Shown: piece after piece, positions 43,798-53,098 of the stretch
How positions within the stretch are numbered: the first letter of the stretch is position 1
Layout: each line of letters opens with the position of its first letter
Assembly (NCBI RefSeq): GCF_963677125.1
Contig: NZ_OY781882.1
Span: 4,362,501-4,426,500 of the forward strand
Direction of reading: 5' to 3'
DNA: 64,000 nucleotides
Source: an uncultured Desulfobacter sp.
Lineage (GTDB): Bacteria > Desulfobacterota > Desulfobacteria > Desulfobacterales > Desulfobacteraceae
Made by a program: the position numbers and the translations under genes
Notes under the pieces: model-generated
Database searches by the model: none
Told to the model about the DNA's origin: nothing
What the model saw: the letters and a program-made list of their open reading frames with translations, nothing else

Positions 43798-45219
43798 CTA
43801 ATATGTAAACTTTTCCCGGAAAAAGGGAACAAGTTCATCTATTTTCATACGCTGCTGTTCCATGGAATCCCGCTCCCGGATTGTAACGGCATTGTCGTCA
43901 AGGGATTCATAATCAAAGGTAACGCAATAGGGGGTGCCCGCTTCATCCTGGCGGCGGTAACGCTTGCCGATGGAGCCCTGGACGTCAAAATCCATGTTCA
44001 GCCCTAGTTGCTGTACCAGGGTGTCAAAGACAGATTTTGCATTGTCGGCAATCTTTTTGGCCAGGGGCATGACTGCTATTTTCACAGGCGCCAACTGGTT
44101 GTGAAGATGCAGCACCACCCGGGTATCGCCCTCTTTAATCTCTTCTTCTTCATAGGCGTCGCACAAAAAGACCAGCGCAGAACGCTGAACCCCAAGGGAA
44201 GGTTCAATAACAAAGGGAATATATTTCTCTTTAGCAGCCTCGTCAAAATACTTCAAATCTTTGGAAGAGAACTCCATGTGCTGGCTCAAGTCATAGTTGG
44301 TCCGCGAAGCGATGCCGCACAATTCCCCCCAGCCAAACGGATACTGGTATTCAATATCGGCGGTGGCATTGGAGTAATGGGACAATTCCGCATCATCATG
44401 ATCGCGAAATCTAAGATTGTCCGGGGTTACGCCCAGCCCCAGGTACCAGTCCATGCAGAATTTTTTCCAGAAGTCGTGGAATTCAAGCTCGGTACCGGGT
44501 TTACAAAAATATTCAATTTCCATCTGCTCAAACTCACGGGTCCTGAATACAAAATTGCCCGGGGTGATTTCGTTTCTGAATGCCTTTCCGATCTGGGCAA
44601 TGCCGAATGGAACTTTTTTGCGTGAGGTGGTCTGGACATTTTTAAAATTGACAAAGATACCCTGGGCTGTTTCCGGGCGCAGATAGATCTCCTTTCCTTC
44701 GCCTTCAACCACACCCTGCTGGGTTTTAAACATCAAATTGAAGGCTTTGGGCAGGGTCCATTCAAGGCTGCCGCACTGGGGACAGGTGATATTTTTGTCA
44801 TTAATGAAATCCAGCATATCCTGGGGCGGAGTCTTTTCCCCGGCCCAGTTGGCGGGCTGTTCATCAGACCCGTTTTCGTGCTGCCAGTTTTCCACAAGCT
44901 TGTCAGCCCGTTCCCTGGATTTACATTTTTTGCAGTCCATCAGGGGATCGGAAAAACTGCCCACATGTCCTGAGGCTTCCCAGGTGGTCGGATTCATGAG
45001 AATGGCGGCATCCAGGCCCACCATATCAATACGCTCGGTGACAAATTTTTTCCACCAGGCCTCTTTCAGATTTTTAAGCAGTTCCACCCCTAAAGGCCCA
45101 AAATCCCAGGCATTGGCAAGTCCGCCGTAAATTTCAGATCCCGGATAAACAAAGCCCCTGCGTTTGCAAAGTCCAACGACTTTGTCCATCAATGTTGCTT
45201 CTTTTTTTGGTTTAGCCAT
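43798..45219 (-). CDS. glyS: Glycyl-tRNA synthetase, dimeric (class II alpha2) type
   Basis: 473 residues from ATG 45219, which follows GGAG by about nine bases; a longer frame from 45285 lacks signals. Sequence features of the alpha2 (eukaryal/archaeal/Gram-positive-type) enzyme: VGLCKRRGFVYPGSEIYGG, ANAWDFGPLGVELL, a zinc-binding CKKC ... CPQCG pair, YLRPETAQGIFVNFKN, the motif 2 RNEITPGNFVFRTREFEQ (Arg, Glu) and the C-terminal anticodon domain PVKIAVMPLAKK. Known reaction: glycine charging of tRNA-Gly. The Desulfobacterota use either this or the alpha2beta2 type; no glyQ gene is seen. Followed by a perfect terminator. Confidence 0.95.
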   Translation of the reverse strand: MAKPKKEATLMDKVVGLCKRRGFVYPGSEIYGGLANAWDFGPLGVELLKNLKEAWWKKFVTERIDMVGLDAAILMNPTTWEASGHVGSFSDPLMDCKKCKSRERADKLVENWQHENGSDEQPANWAGEKTPPQDMLDFINDKNITCPQCGSLEWTLPKAFNLMFKTQQGVVEGEGKEIYLRPETAQGIFVNFKNVQTTSRKKVPFGIAQIGKAFRNEITPGNFVFRTREFEQMEIEYFCKPGTELEFHDFWKKFCMDWYLGLGVTPDNLRFRDHDDAELSHYSNATADIEYQYPFGWGELCGIASRTNYDLSQHMEFSSKDLKYFDEAAKEKYIPFVIEPSLGVQRSALVFLCDAYEEEEIKEGDTRVVLHLHNQLAPVKIAVMPLAKKIADNAKSVFDTLVQQLGLNMDFDVQGSIGKRYRRQDEAGTPYCVTFDYESLDDNAVTIRERDSMEQQRMKIDELVPFFREKFTY

Positions 45220-45532
45220 TTTTTTTACTCCATGTTCCCTAACCGCCCGGATGGTGTCCAGGGTCAGCCCGTTATAATTTATCAATATTATACTTTAATA
45301 ATAATCCCTTGAAATTTTTACTTTTAAAAAGAGGTTGAATATACATGATTTTTATATTTTGCTGAACTGTTTTTTCAATTTTTTATACCTATTAAAATGG
45401 GCCTTCTTACGGACTCAAATTTAAAAACCGTTGAAATATTATTTTTTTCTCATAAAATAGTTATATCTTCTCAATTAAAATGATCTGTGATATTGAAATA
45501 CCAAATCAAACAAATGCGGAGAAAAAGTATTC
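45220..45532. other. AT-rich intergenic, likely divergent promoter region
   Basis: No gene or repeat. Very AT-rich in 45290-45480, with several TATA-like boxes; it should hold the promoters of glyS (minus) and the small membrane protein (plus). I see no T-box or other riboswitch for glyS. Confidence 0.5.
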
Positions 45533-45763
45533 ATGGATGAAAAAACGCCTAGGAAAGAGCCACCTCCACCGCCTAAAATGAGTCCTTATGTATTTACCCT
45601 CCTGTTGTTCGGATTCGGGTTGTGGTGCTTTTGGGACGGATGGTTGAATTCAGACCCGGACATGGCCGAGTATGCGCTTTTCAATCAAGTGTTAAGCGGT
45701 GTATTGATTCCCTGGGCCATATGGGATTTTTTCAATGTCAAAAAAAAATATAAGAAAAAATAA
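45533..45763 (+). CDS. Small membrane protein with proline-rich head
   Basis: 76 residues. A charged and proline-rich start (KTPRKEPPPPPKM), a first membrane helix (YVFTLLLFGFGLWCFWDGWL), an acidic loop and a second, weaker helix (FNQVLSGVLIPWAIWDFF), ending in a lysine-rich tail (KKKYKKK) expected in the cytoplasm. GGAGAAAAAG lies before ATG 45533. I recognise no named family; the codon use and RBS make it a credible gene. It is monocistronic. The WxFWDGW pattern might interest a structural search. Confidence 0.7.
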   Translation: MDEKTPRKEPPPPPKMSPYVFTLLLFGFGLWCFWDGWLNSDPDMAEYALFNQVLSGVLIPWAIWDFFNVKKKYKKK

Positions 45764-45849
45764 CTCCGTCGTTTTTCTTTTATCCGTATTCTTCGTTACC
45801 ACTCAACGTTTCAGGAACAAGTAGATCTACGAAGGTTCGCAATCAAAAA

Positions 45850-45883
45850 ACATGTGACTTGCCTTAACATGTGACTTGCCTTA
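45850..45883. repeat. Tandem 17-base duplication
   Basis: ACATGTGACTTGCCTTA occurs twice in a row (45850-45866, 45867-45883) without mismatch. It sits in the 264-bp gap between the small membrane protein and fumC. Only two units, so it is a simple duplication, not a CRISPR. Confidence 0.85.
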
Positions 45884-46027
45884 AATTGCGTCACTGGTCA
45901 CACAACGCACTATGCGAACAGTGACGCCTTTTGAATCTTAGGCATTGCCCCGCCTTAAATACGAATAAAAATTCGGCGCAATCTGCATAATTTATTTCGG
46001 CGCAATACCTTAATAGGAATTCGGCAA

Positions 46028-47419
46028 TTATTTTTGACCCAGAATCATGATTTCGGGTTTGACCCATTCCTCAAATTGCTTGGGCTGAACCAAGTCCAGT
46101 TGTGCAGCAGCCTCTTTTAACGTCACACCGTCCTGAAGCGCTTTTTTGGCGATTCGGGCGGCATTGTCATACCCGATGTGTGGTGCCAGTGCCGTGACCA
46201 GCATCAAGGAATTCTTCAGGTGGCGTTCAATCACGTCAAAGTTCGGGGTAATCCCGGCCAGGCAATTGGATGTGAAAGAGGAGATGACATCGCCCAGAAG
46301 CGTAACAGACTGAAGCAAATTATGGATAATCACCGGTTTAAATACATTGAGTTCAAAATTGCCCTGGCTTGCGGCAAAGCCGATGGCCGCATCATTTCCC
46401 ATGACCTGGCAGGCAACCATGGTGGCGGCTTCGGCCTGGGTGGGATTTACTTTTCCGGGCATAATGGAGCTGCCCGGTTCATTGGCCGGGATATTGAGTT
46501 CTCCGATGCCGCATCTGGGACCGCTGGCAAGCCACCGGATGTCATTGGCGATTTTCATCAGATTGGCCGCCAGCCCTTTGAGTGCGCCACTGGTGAATAC
46601 GATCTGATCATGCCCTGTGAGGCCGTGAAAGGTGTTTTTTATCTGGCTGAACGGATGGCTGGTTGACCTGGCAAGTTCTTGAGCCACAGCGTTTCCAAAC
46701 CCCTGGGGGGCATTTAAACCCGTTCCCACCGCAGTTCCGCCGATGGCCAAGGGGTAGAGCGTTTCCAACGCGTGCAGAATTTGCTCCCGGCTGCTTTGGA
46801 TCATGGCTTCCCATCCGCTGATTTCCTGGCCAAGTGTCAACGGGGTGGCGTCCTGGAGATGGGTGCGCCCAATTTTAATAATCTGAGAAAAATCTTTGGA
46901 TTTTTCTTCAAGGGAAAGATGCATGCGGTCGACTGCGGGAAGCAGGGTGTCATGGATCTCAAATACGGCGGCAATATGCATGACGGCAGGGAATGTATCG
47001 TTGGAACTTTGGGATTTGTTCACATGGTCATTGGGGTGAATGGGCCTGGTATCATCGAGCGCCTTGCCGTCAAGAAGAGATGCCCGGTTGGCGATGACCT
47101 CATTTAAGTTCATATTGGTCTGGGTGCCGCTGCCGGTCTGCCAGACATGGAGGGGAAACTGACCGTCGTGATCCCCGTTTAGGATTTCATCGCAGACTTG
47201 GATAATAAGATTAGACTTATGGTCATCCAGCAGTTCCATCTGTCTGTTGACAACTGCACAGGCTTTTTTCAGATGTGCGAAGGCATAAATCAGGGCTTTG
47301 GGCATCAACTCCCGGCCAATGGTGAAATTCTGCCGGCTGCGTTCGGTCTGGGCGCCCCACAATGCGTCTGCAGGCACCTGGATTGCCCCCATGGTATCAT
47401 GTTCGGTACGATTGGCCAT
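46028..47419 (-). CDS. fumC: Class II fumarate hydratase
   Basis: 463 residues of the fumarase/aspartase superfamily. Signature GSSIMPGKVNPTQ (about 316-328), the catalytic-site segments SSNDTFPAVMHIA and IGRTHLQDATPLTLGQE, and THxDQ-like LTGHDQIVF are all present. Known reaction: reversible hydration of fumarate to malate in the TCA cycle; this class is iron-free and oxygen-stable. Length matches FumC (about 465). Start ATG 47419 follows AGGAGG. Together with aconitase and the CoA-transferase in the window, it supports a complete oxidative TCA cycle, but the genes are not clustered in one operon. Confidence 0.95.
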   Translation of the reverse strand: MANRTEHDTMGAIQVPADALWGAQTERSRQNFTIGRELMPKALIYAFAHLKKACAVVNRQMELLDDHKSNLIIQVCDEILNGDHDGQFPLHVWQTGSGTQTNMNLNEVIANRASLLDGKALDDTRPIHPNDHVNKSQSSNDTFPAVMHIAAVFEIHDTLLPAVDRMHLSLEEKSKDFSQIIKIGRTHLQDATPLTLGQEISGWEAMIQSSREQILHALETLYPLAIGGTAVGTGLNAPQGFGNAVAQELARSTSHPFSQIKNTFHGLTGHDQIVFTSGALKGLAANLMKIANDIRWLASGPRCGIGELNIPANEPGSSIMPGKVNPTQAEAATMVACQVMGNDAAIGFAASQGNFELNVFKPVIIHNLLQSVTLLGDVISSFTSNCLAGITPNFDVIERHLKNSLMLVTALAPHIGYDNAARIAKKALQDGVTLKEAAAQLDLVQPKQFEEWVKPEIMILGQK

Positions 47420-47704
47420 CTCTTAATTCCTCCTTTTGGCCCTTATTTTTGAAAGGGCAGGTCTGTTGTGTCGGTTCCGGGAATGACAGGATCCCTGACG
47501 ATCTGTCCGTTGGGATCCGTCAATATAACAGCTTGCCAAAGCAAGATCAAATCTCCGGAGCCGCTGCGATTTCTGACAAGTCTACTATTGTTCCTTAATT
47601 AAATGTGTTTTATAAAAGAAGAGGTTACATCCACTCAGAATGAAAAATAAACGTTAATCAAAATGACTCGAAAGGATATTATTCTAATGAAGGAGATTCC
47701 ATTA

Positions 47705-48109
47705 ATGGATGAGGAACAACAACCGCACGGAGATCTGCTGCTTCGAACACAGACAATGCCGGCAGATACCAACCCCAACGGAGATATTTTTGGCGGATGG
47801 GTTTTGTCCCAGATGGATATTGCGGGCAGCATCCTGGCCAAGGAAATTACGTGTGGACGTGTCGTAACCATTGCCGTGGAAGGTATGAAGTTCATCGAAC
47901 CCATTCAGGTGGGAGATATCTTTTGTTGCTATGGTTACGTGGAAAAAATTGGAACCACGTCAATCACAGTGAAACTTGAAGTGTGGGTCAAACCCATAAT
48001 TAACTCCTGTGGTATGGGGCGCTATAAAGTGACGGAAGCACGGTTCGTGTATGTTGCCATTGATGATGAGCACAAAAAAAGAATAATTCCCAAAAAAGAA
48101 AACAATTGA
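47705..48109 (+). CDS. yciA: Acyl-CoA thioesterase, YciA type (hotdog fold)
   Basis: 134 residues from ATG 47705. The sequence GDLLLRTQTMPADTNPNGDI followed by FGGWVLSQMDIAGSILAKE matches E. coli YciA nearly residue for residue, including the catalytic Asp-Ile-Phe-Gly-Gly region of hotdog thioesterases. Known reaction: hydrolysis of short to long acyl-CoA. AAGGAG sits about ten bases before this ATG and the N-terminus then aligns with YciA; upstream starts at 47663 and 47687 would add residues not found in the family. The gene is single and divergent from fumC. Confidence 0.9.
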   Translation: MDEEQQPHGDLLLRTQTMPADTNPNGDIFGGWVLSQMDIAGSILAKEITCGRVVTIAVEGMKFIEPIQVGDIFCCYGYVEKIGTTSITVKLEVWVKPIINSCGMGRYKVTEARFVYVAIDDEHKKRIIPKKENN

Positions 48110-48352
48110 TGAATGATTCTCAGTCACAGGTGATGATGCCCGTAATCATAGCAGCAAAATAATCATTAGGCATAATATCCATAGTACCGGGATTCCGGAC
48201 AAACAGCCCAAAACGGGCTGATGGTCCTATCCCAGAAATAAATTCACAGCAAATCCTTGACCTTTCTAAAATAAAAGTTAACTTAGCAAGAGATTTAATA
48301 AGTCTTGGCTAACTAAAAATAATCCTTCAAGAATTGAAGGTGAGGAGATATT

Positions 48353-48979
48353 ATGACCTTTGAGCAGATTACCCAAAACAGACGTTCCATCAATTTTTTT
48401 GACCCCGAAAAAAAGGTTCCCCAGGAATTGATCAAAAAAATGGTGGAACTTGCAGGCACTACACCTTCGAGCTTTAATCTACAGCCCTGGAATCTGATGA
48501 TTCTCCAGGACAAAGCGCAAAAGGAGAAACTCAAAGCATTGGCTTGGGACCAGCCCAAAATCGTTGAGGCGCCGGTAACCATGATTGTGCTGGCAGATAA
48601 GGAAGGATGGAAACAGGGCCATCCCGGATTTGAACGAACCTGGCAGGAGATGGTTAAAACCGGCATGCCCGAGACGCAACGGGATTGGTTCCTAAACGCC
48701 ACAAGCTCCCTGTACAATTGGAGCCCGGAAGCCAACCTTGCTTTTGCGGCTAAAAACGCGGGTTTTTTTGCCATGAGCCTGATGTATGCCGCTGTAAGTT
48801 TAGGCCTTGATTCCCATCCCATGGACGGGTTTGACCATGAAGGCGTTAAAAAAGCATTTAATATCCCTGACAGATACTGGATTCCGGTACTGCTTGCTGT
48901 TGGGTACAAAAAACCCGGGCTTGTACTGAATCCTCCCAAATGGCGTAAGACCTATGAAGAGATCGTTGTTGAATTTTAA
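48353..48979 (+). CDS. Nitroreductase-family flavoprotein
   Basis: 208 residues of the FMN-dependent nitroreductase family. The N-terminal FMN-phosphate motif NRRSINFFDP, the TTPSSFNLQPWNLMILQD segment, and the C-terminal GYKKPG with WRKTYEEI are typical of NfnB/YodC-like enzymes. Known reaction: NAD(P)H-dependent two-electron reduction of nitro compounds, quinones or similar; physiological substrates are usually uncertain. AGGTGAGGAGA lies just before ATG 48353, and TTGACC with a TAACTT 16 bases further (48260-48287 region) could be its promoter. It ends before a bidirectional terminator. Confidence 0.9.
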   Translation: MTFEQITQNRRSINFFDPEKKVPQELIKKMVELAGTTPSSFNLQPWNLMILQDKAQKEKLKALAWDQPKIVEAPVTMIVLADKEGWKQGHPGFERTWQEMVKTGMPETQRDWFLNATSSLYNWSPEANLAFAAKNAGFFAMSLMYAAVSLGLDSHPMDGFDHEGVKKAFNIPDRYWIPVLLAVGYKKPGLVLNPPKWRKTYEEIVVEF

Positions 48980-49059
48980 ACCGAAAGGACCCACAATTAA
49001 AAAAATTTGAATTATCAACAGCGATTCAAAGCTAAAGTCCGGATCCCCCGGGCAGACAT

Positions 49060-49094
49060 AAAAGGAATCTGCCAACAAAAGGCAGGTTCCTTTT
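49060..49094. terminator. Bidirectional terminator
   Basis: AAAAGGAATCTGCC (49060-49073) pairs with GGCAGGTTCCTTTT (49081-49094), 14 pairs including one G-U, with A- and T-runs on both sides. It serves the nitroreductase gene and the convergent EF-hand protein gene. Confidence 0.9.
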
Positions 49095-49139
49095 GTAATT
49101 GAGAAATCAATAGGTAGTGTAGGTAAACAAGTCCTGAAA

Positions 49140-49799
49140 CTAAACCACAAGATTAGAAAGAACATCTCCGGTGTAAGTTTCAGACCCACCCATCATGATG
49201 TTCATAAAATTTGAACTGACATTTTCATAGGTTTGGATAGCAAATGCATTGGCAGAAGAGATTGAAGTTTCGTCCTCTTCATCATCCTCGTCAGGAGCCA
49301 TTCCGCCTGGAGGCGGCGCACCCATGCCGCCGGCACCCTCAGGGGCAGAGGACAAATAGGCTTCCAGTTCTTCTGAGCTAATGTATTCGTCACCATCACT
49401 GTCTGCAGCTGCAAACATTTCTTCAGTGAGAGTGGTTTCCTCAAAGGCCAGTGTTCCGCTACCATCAGCATCCTCTGATTCAAGAATGGACCCGGCATCC
49501 ATTTCGGCCAACGCCTGGGAAGGATCGAGAGCGCCGGGTCTGGATTCCAGATACGCTTCAAACTCCTCCTGGGTAAGATATCCGTCACCATCCTCATCAG
49601 CCGCATTGAACATATCTTCGGGCAACGGGGTATCATTAATGGTAAGCAGGTCATCTTCATCTGTGTCATCTTGGGCTATGAGCGTTTCAGTACTCTGGAC
49701 GCCTTCATACTCTGACGACACGGATGACGTTGGCTGAAACACCCCCAAATGACTGCTTGTACTGTACAAAATAGACTGCGTTATACTACCGACATTCAT
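49140..49799 (-). CDS. EF-hand calcium-binding protein
   Basis: 219 residues from ATG 49799, which follows GGAG by six bases; the longer frame from 49829 is not supported. It has three canonical EF-hand loops: DEDGDGYLTQEE, EDADGSGTLAFEE (one residue offset) and DSDGDEYISSEE, arranged as two pairs with one half degenerate, then a Gly/Pro-rich linker (GGMGAPPPGGM), an acidic patch and a hydrophilic C-terminus ending SETYTGDVLSNLVV. There is no clear signal peptide (NVGSITQSILYSTSSHLG), so it may be cytoplasmic or leave by another route. Highly acidic. Known members bind calcium; the role of bacterial ones is mostly unknown. Confidence 0.82.
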   Translation of the reverse strand: MNVGSITQSILYSTSSHLGVFQPTSSVSSEYEGVQSTETLIAQDDTDEDDLLTINDTPLPEDMFNAADEDGDGYLTQEEFEAYLESRPGALDPSQALAEMDAGSILESEDADGSGTLAFEETTLTEEMFAAADSDGDEYISSEELEAYLSSAPEGAGGMGAPPPGGMAPDEDDEEDETSISSANAFAIQTYENVSSNFMNIMMGGSETYTGDVLSNLVV

Positions 49800-50367
49800 T
49801 GCAATCTCCTTTTTCTTTGTTGATGTCAATCAAAGGATATAACCTATTCCTTTAATTAAAAATATTTAAACGCCTACCTTAATTTTACATCACCATAAAC
49901 ACCTCCTTTTTGTCTTTTTATGTTTCATGCGTTGAAAGGGAAATTTTTTCCCTTTTATCTACATTCAAACAAAAACAATGCCGCCTACTTACCTGTCGTA
50001 TTATTGAAAGCAAAAGTCCCACAAGATTATTTCTGATTTACGGCAAGGCATAACGAGAATTTTCAATAATGTGGCATTACTGACTTCGCTGAAAACGATC
50101 TTTAAGTTCCGATACCGGATATTGTTGAACTAAAACGCCAATAATATTGTGAGACTTAGCGTAAAAAACCTATCTTCTCAGGTTAAAATCTTAGCTTTAA
50201 AATTAATAAACCGGCAATTTTTGCAAGGGGTTCCCGGTAAAACATTCCAGTTGAACCATATCGCTCCACCCTGTGAATTCTATGACCGTCAAAAAATGAA
50301 GTTTGATTTTCATAGATTGAAAGCGTAATATTGGGTTAGAAATGGTTTCCGGTGTTGTCTTAAATAG
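49800..50367. other. Intergenic; no gene seen
   Basis: AT-rich sequence with a run of TTTAATTAAAAA next to the EF-hand gene (its likely promoter region) and no frame worth calling. It leads into the family A repeat at 50368. Between 50507 and 50608 there is only the promoter region of the potassium transporter genes. Confidence 0.5.
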
Positions 50368-50506
50368 TGCCCGGCCGAAAACCGTAAATTTTGCCGATTA
50401 CGGCGTTGGTCTGAAATTTTAATCCTCGAAATACGCCTTGTATTCCTCCGGTTAAAATTTCAGCCCGCCTTGTACTCAACAAAATTTCCAGGTTTTCGTT
50501 CAGGCA
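50368..50506. mobile_element. Repeat family A, copy 2: 139-bp MITE-like element
   Basis: Same length as the copy at 41941-42079 and some 90 percent identical by eye. Ends: TGCCCGGCCGAAAACC and GGTTTTCGTTCAGGCA. Inner arms CTGAAATTTTAA and TTAAAATTTCAG pair perfectly here. The flanks TAAATA (50361-50366) and TAAATA (50508-50513) look like a 6-base target duplication, one base outside each end. This copy is the better preserved one. Confidence 0.75.
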
Positions 50507-50608
50507 CTAAATATTAAACCCAAGACAGTACCGGATTAATTTTTACAGGTAGTGTTCATCCAGAAATTATGGATTTTCATTTCTTAAAAAAACTAAAATG
50601 GTTTAAAA

Positions 50609-51994
50609 ATGTCGTTGCTGCACCATAAGGAACCCACCCGGAAAGGAAAAGTTCTGTCCCCGGGCCGGATCTCGATGCTCAGTTATGCCGTGCTGATACT
50701 GCTCGGCGCGATATTGCTTTTTTTGCCCGCAGCCACTGAAAAAGGACATCTGGACTTTATTGACGCGCTTTTCACATCTGCTTCCGCCGTATGCGTCACA
50801 GGGCTGGTTGTGGTGGACACAGCATCTACGTTTACCTTTTTCGGTAAATTAGTCATCATAATGTTGATCCAGGCCGGTGGTATCGGCATCATGGTTTTAT
50901 CCACCATGTTTTTGCTCACTCTTGGCAAACGGGTGGGTATGACCGGGCGACAGATGCTCTCTGAGACCTACAGTTACGGTCAGGGAAAAAATATATATTC
51001 ACTGGTCAAAGAGATACTGATCTTTACATTTGTCATTGAGTTGATCGGGGCGGTATTAATGCTGCCGCCTTTTTTTTCCAGGTTTCCTGTGGATACGGCC
51101 ATCTGCTATGCGGCCTTCCACTCGGTCAGTGCGTTTTGCAATGCCGGATTCTCTCTGTTTCCGGATAGTTTTACCCAATACGGCGGCAGCTGGCTGATCA
51201 ATCTTGATATCTGTCTGCTCATTATCACCGGCGGGATCGGATTCATTGTGATGGCCGAAATCCGGCAAAAGTTTTCATTTTCAAAACGCTGCTGGTCGCA
51301 ATTAAGTCTGCACACACGGTTAACGCTGACTGCCACCTTGGTTCTGCTAACCGGCAGCACGCTGCTGTTTTTTCTCCTGGAGTGGTCCAATACCCTTAAG
51401 GATCTTCCCCTGCACACCAAATTTTTGGCCTCTTTTTTCCAGGCCGTGAATACCCGGACAGCCGGGTTCAACACCCTTGATATCGGCAGTCTGGCCAATG
51501 AAACACTTTTTATCAGCATTCTTTTAATGTTTGTGGGCACGGCTCCCGGCTCATGCGGCGGCGGAGTCAAGGTCACCACAATATCCAGCCTCGCCATCCT
51601 GGGATACTCCAGATTTCGGGGAGAAGAACATCCCCATATTTTTTACCGCAGGGTATCGGATGCCAGTATATCAAAGGCGGTGAGTCTGATGATCATCAGT
51701 ATGCTGGTGATTGTCATCGGCGTTGTGCTGCTCCAGCAGGTGGAAATCGGTGATGTCTCCCATAATCTGACCCGGGGTTCTTTTCTTGAAATTCTTTATG
51801 AAGTGGTCAGTGCCTTTGGTACCGTAGGACTGTCCACCGGTATTACCTCCGGATTTTCAGGGCTTGGCAAACTGATCATTATCTGTATCATGTTCATCGG
51901 ACGCTTAGGCCCCATGGGTATTGCCATGGCTGTGAGCAAAAAAGGCAAACCAAGTAAATTTTCCTATGCACAGGAAAATATAATGATTGGCTAA
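50609..51994 (+). CDS. Potassium transporter membrane subunit (KtrB/TrkH family)
   Basis: 461 residues with the four pore-loop repeats of the family: SAVCVTGLVVVDT, HSVSAFCNAGFSL, VNTRTAGFNTLD and SAFGTVGLSTG, each with the selectivity-filter Gly. Ten or so membrane helices. The length and compact N-terminus fit KtrB/TrkG-like proteins from Ktr systems. Known role: K+ (and Na+-linked) uptake gated by a cytoplasmic RCK ring. The partner RCK protein is encoded 11 bases downstream, same strand. A TGGTTTAAAAATG start context shows only a weak ribosome binding site. Confidence 0.93.
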   Translation: MSLLHHKEPTRKGKVLSPGRISMLSYAVLILLGAILLFLPAATEKGHLDFIDALFTSASAVCVTGLVVVDTASTFTFFGKLVIIMLIQAGGIGIMVLSTMFLLTLGKRVGMTGRQMLSETYSYGQGKNIYSLVKEILIFTFVIELIGAVLMLPPFFSRFPVDTAICYAAFHSVSAFCNAGFSLFPDSFTQYGGSWLINLDICLLIITGGIGFIVMAEIRQKFSFSKRCWSQLSLHTRLTLTATLVLLTGSTLLFFLLEWSNTLKDLPLHTKFLASFFQAVNTRTAGFNTLDIGSLANETLFISILLMFVGTAPGSCGGGVKVTTISSLAILGYSRFRGEEHPHIFYRRVSDASISKAVSLMIISMLVIVIGVVLLQQVEIGDVSHNLTRGSFLEILYEVVSAFGTVGLSTGITSGFSGLGKLIIICIMFIGRLGPMGIAMAVSKKGKPSKFSYAQENIMIG

Positions 51995-52005
51995 GGGAAA
52001 ACGAT

Positions 52006-52668
52006 ATGAAACAATTTCTGATTATCGGCCTGGGGAATTTTGGCTTTTACCTGGCCACTCATTTATATAGCAAAGGGCACGATGTCATGGCCGTAGATAA
52101 AAGCCCTGTTCTTGTACAATCCATTAAAGATCATGTTACCCAGGCGGTGATTGCGGATGCAACGGATGCGGGCACCCTTAAAGAGCTGGGTGTCAAAAAT
52201 GTGGACACAGCCGTGGTGGGTATCGGTTCAGTGCTGGGAGATTCCATCCTTGCGGTACTCAACCTTCAGGAACTGGGTATCGCGCATATTGTGGCCAAAG
52301 CCATCAGTGATCCCCATAAAAAAGTTTTAGAAAAGCTCGGCGTTGAAGATATTATCTTTCCGGAAAAAGACACGGCTCTTTCCATGGCAAAAAAACTGGA
52401 CAATCCCAGCCTTATCGATTATCTGCCCTTTATGGAAGGATATGGCATCATCGAGCTTGTTGTGCCTGAAAAATTTGTGGGAAAAAGCCTCAAACAGATT
52501 AATTTAACCAATAAATATGGTGTTCAGGTCATTGCGATAAAAGGCCAGGGTCCAGATCATACACGGTTCTCTCCCAAGGCCGATCACATTCTGAACCAGG
52601 AAGATCTCCTTATTCTGCTCGGACCGGAGAAGGGATTGGATACTTTGAAAACCGCCACCCAAAAATGA
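52006..52668 (+). CDS. Potassium-channel gating RCK protein (KtrA/TrkA family)
   Basis: 220 residues: RCK_N domain with the nucleotide-binding GLGNFGFYLATHLYSKGHDV and ADATDAGTLKELGV, then RCK_C (about 135-215, YGIIELVVPEKFVGKSLKQI). Known function: ATP/ADP- or NAD(H)-dependent gating of KtrB/TrkH. The single RCK pair (not duplicated) is the KtrA type. Start ATG 52006 is 11 bases after the KtrB-like stop, with AAGGGAAA before it, so the pair is an operon. Followed by repeat family B copy 3, in which no terminator is obvious. Confidence 0.93.
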   Translation: MKQFLIIGLGNFGFYLATHLYSKGHDVMAVDKSPVLVQSIKDHVTQAVIADATDAGTLKELGVKNVDTAVVGIGSVLGDSILAVLNLQELGIAHIVAKAISDPHKKVLEKLGVEDIIFPEKDTALSMAKKLDNPSLIDYLPFMEGYGIIELVVPEKFVGKSLKQINLTNKYGVQVIAIKGQGPDHTRFSPKADHILNQEDLLILLGPEKGLDTLKTATQK

Positions 52669-52685
52669 GGGGATTGGCCGAATGG

Positions 52686-52762
52686 TTACCCCAACGTTGC
52701 GAGTGCCTGTGAATTTTAGCGTCAACGTGTCAAGCTTGCCGCTGTAGTCGTCTACCGCATAC
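52686..52762. repeat. Repeat family B, copy 3 (partial, inverted)
   Basis: Starts TTACCCCAACGTTGC (52686-52700), matching the terminal repeat of copy 1, then ATTTTAGCGTCAA and TCAAGCTTGCCGCTGTAGTC and TCTACCGC, which line up with the reverse complement of 29972-29905. After about 52762 the match is lost and no second end is clear. The gap 52669-53098 otherwise holds only AT-rich sequence before acnA. Confidence 0.55.
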
Positions 52763-53098
52763 ATTCGTAGGCTTTTTCTGGAGACCAGGCTTTGGCGCTT
52801 ATGCTGCTTACCTTTTATGGCATGAACCCGGCAAAGACGCCTGATCCGGATTGCCGGGGTCCCAAAATCTCCACTCGCAAGAACGATGAAAGCAGTATGT
52901 ATTGAAAAAAATTTATGATATAAATGTAATTTAATCATCCTGATATATAGTTCAGGGAAATAGACGTCTTAGAGGCTCGAAAAAAAATAAATCTTCCATT
53001 TTATATGCCTTTTTGTCCATATTCTTTGTTGCGACATAGGGTATTGCGGGTCTCTTAAGCTCCAAAATATTTGCACCTCATTAGTAAAAGGAGATTTT

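Noticed and set aside
45850..45883. Possible CRISPR
   Set aside because: Only two units directly joined, with no spacers and no cas genes in the window.
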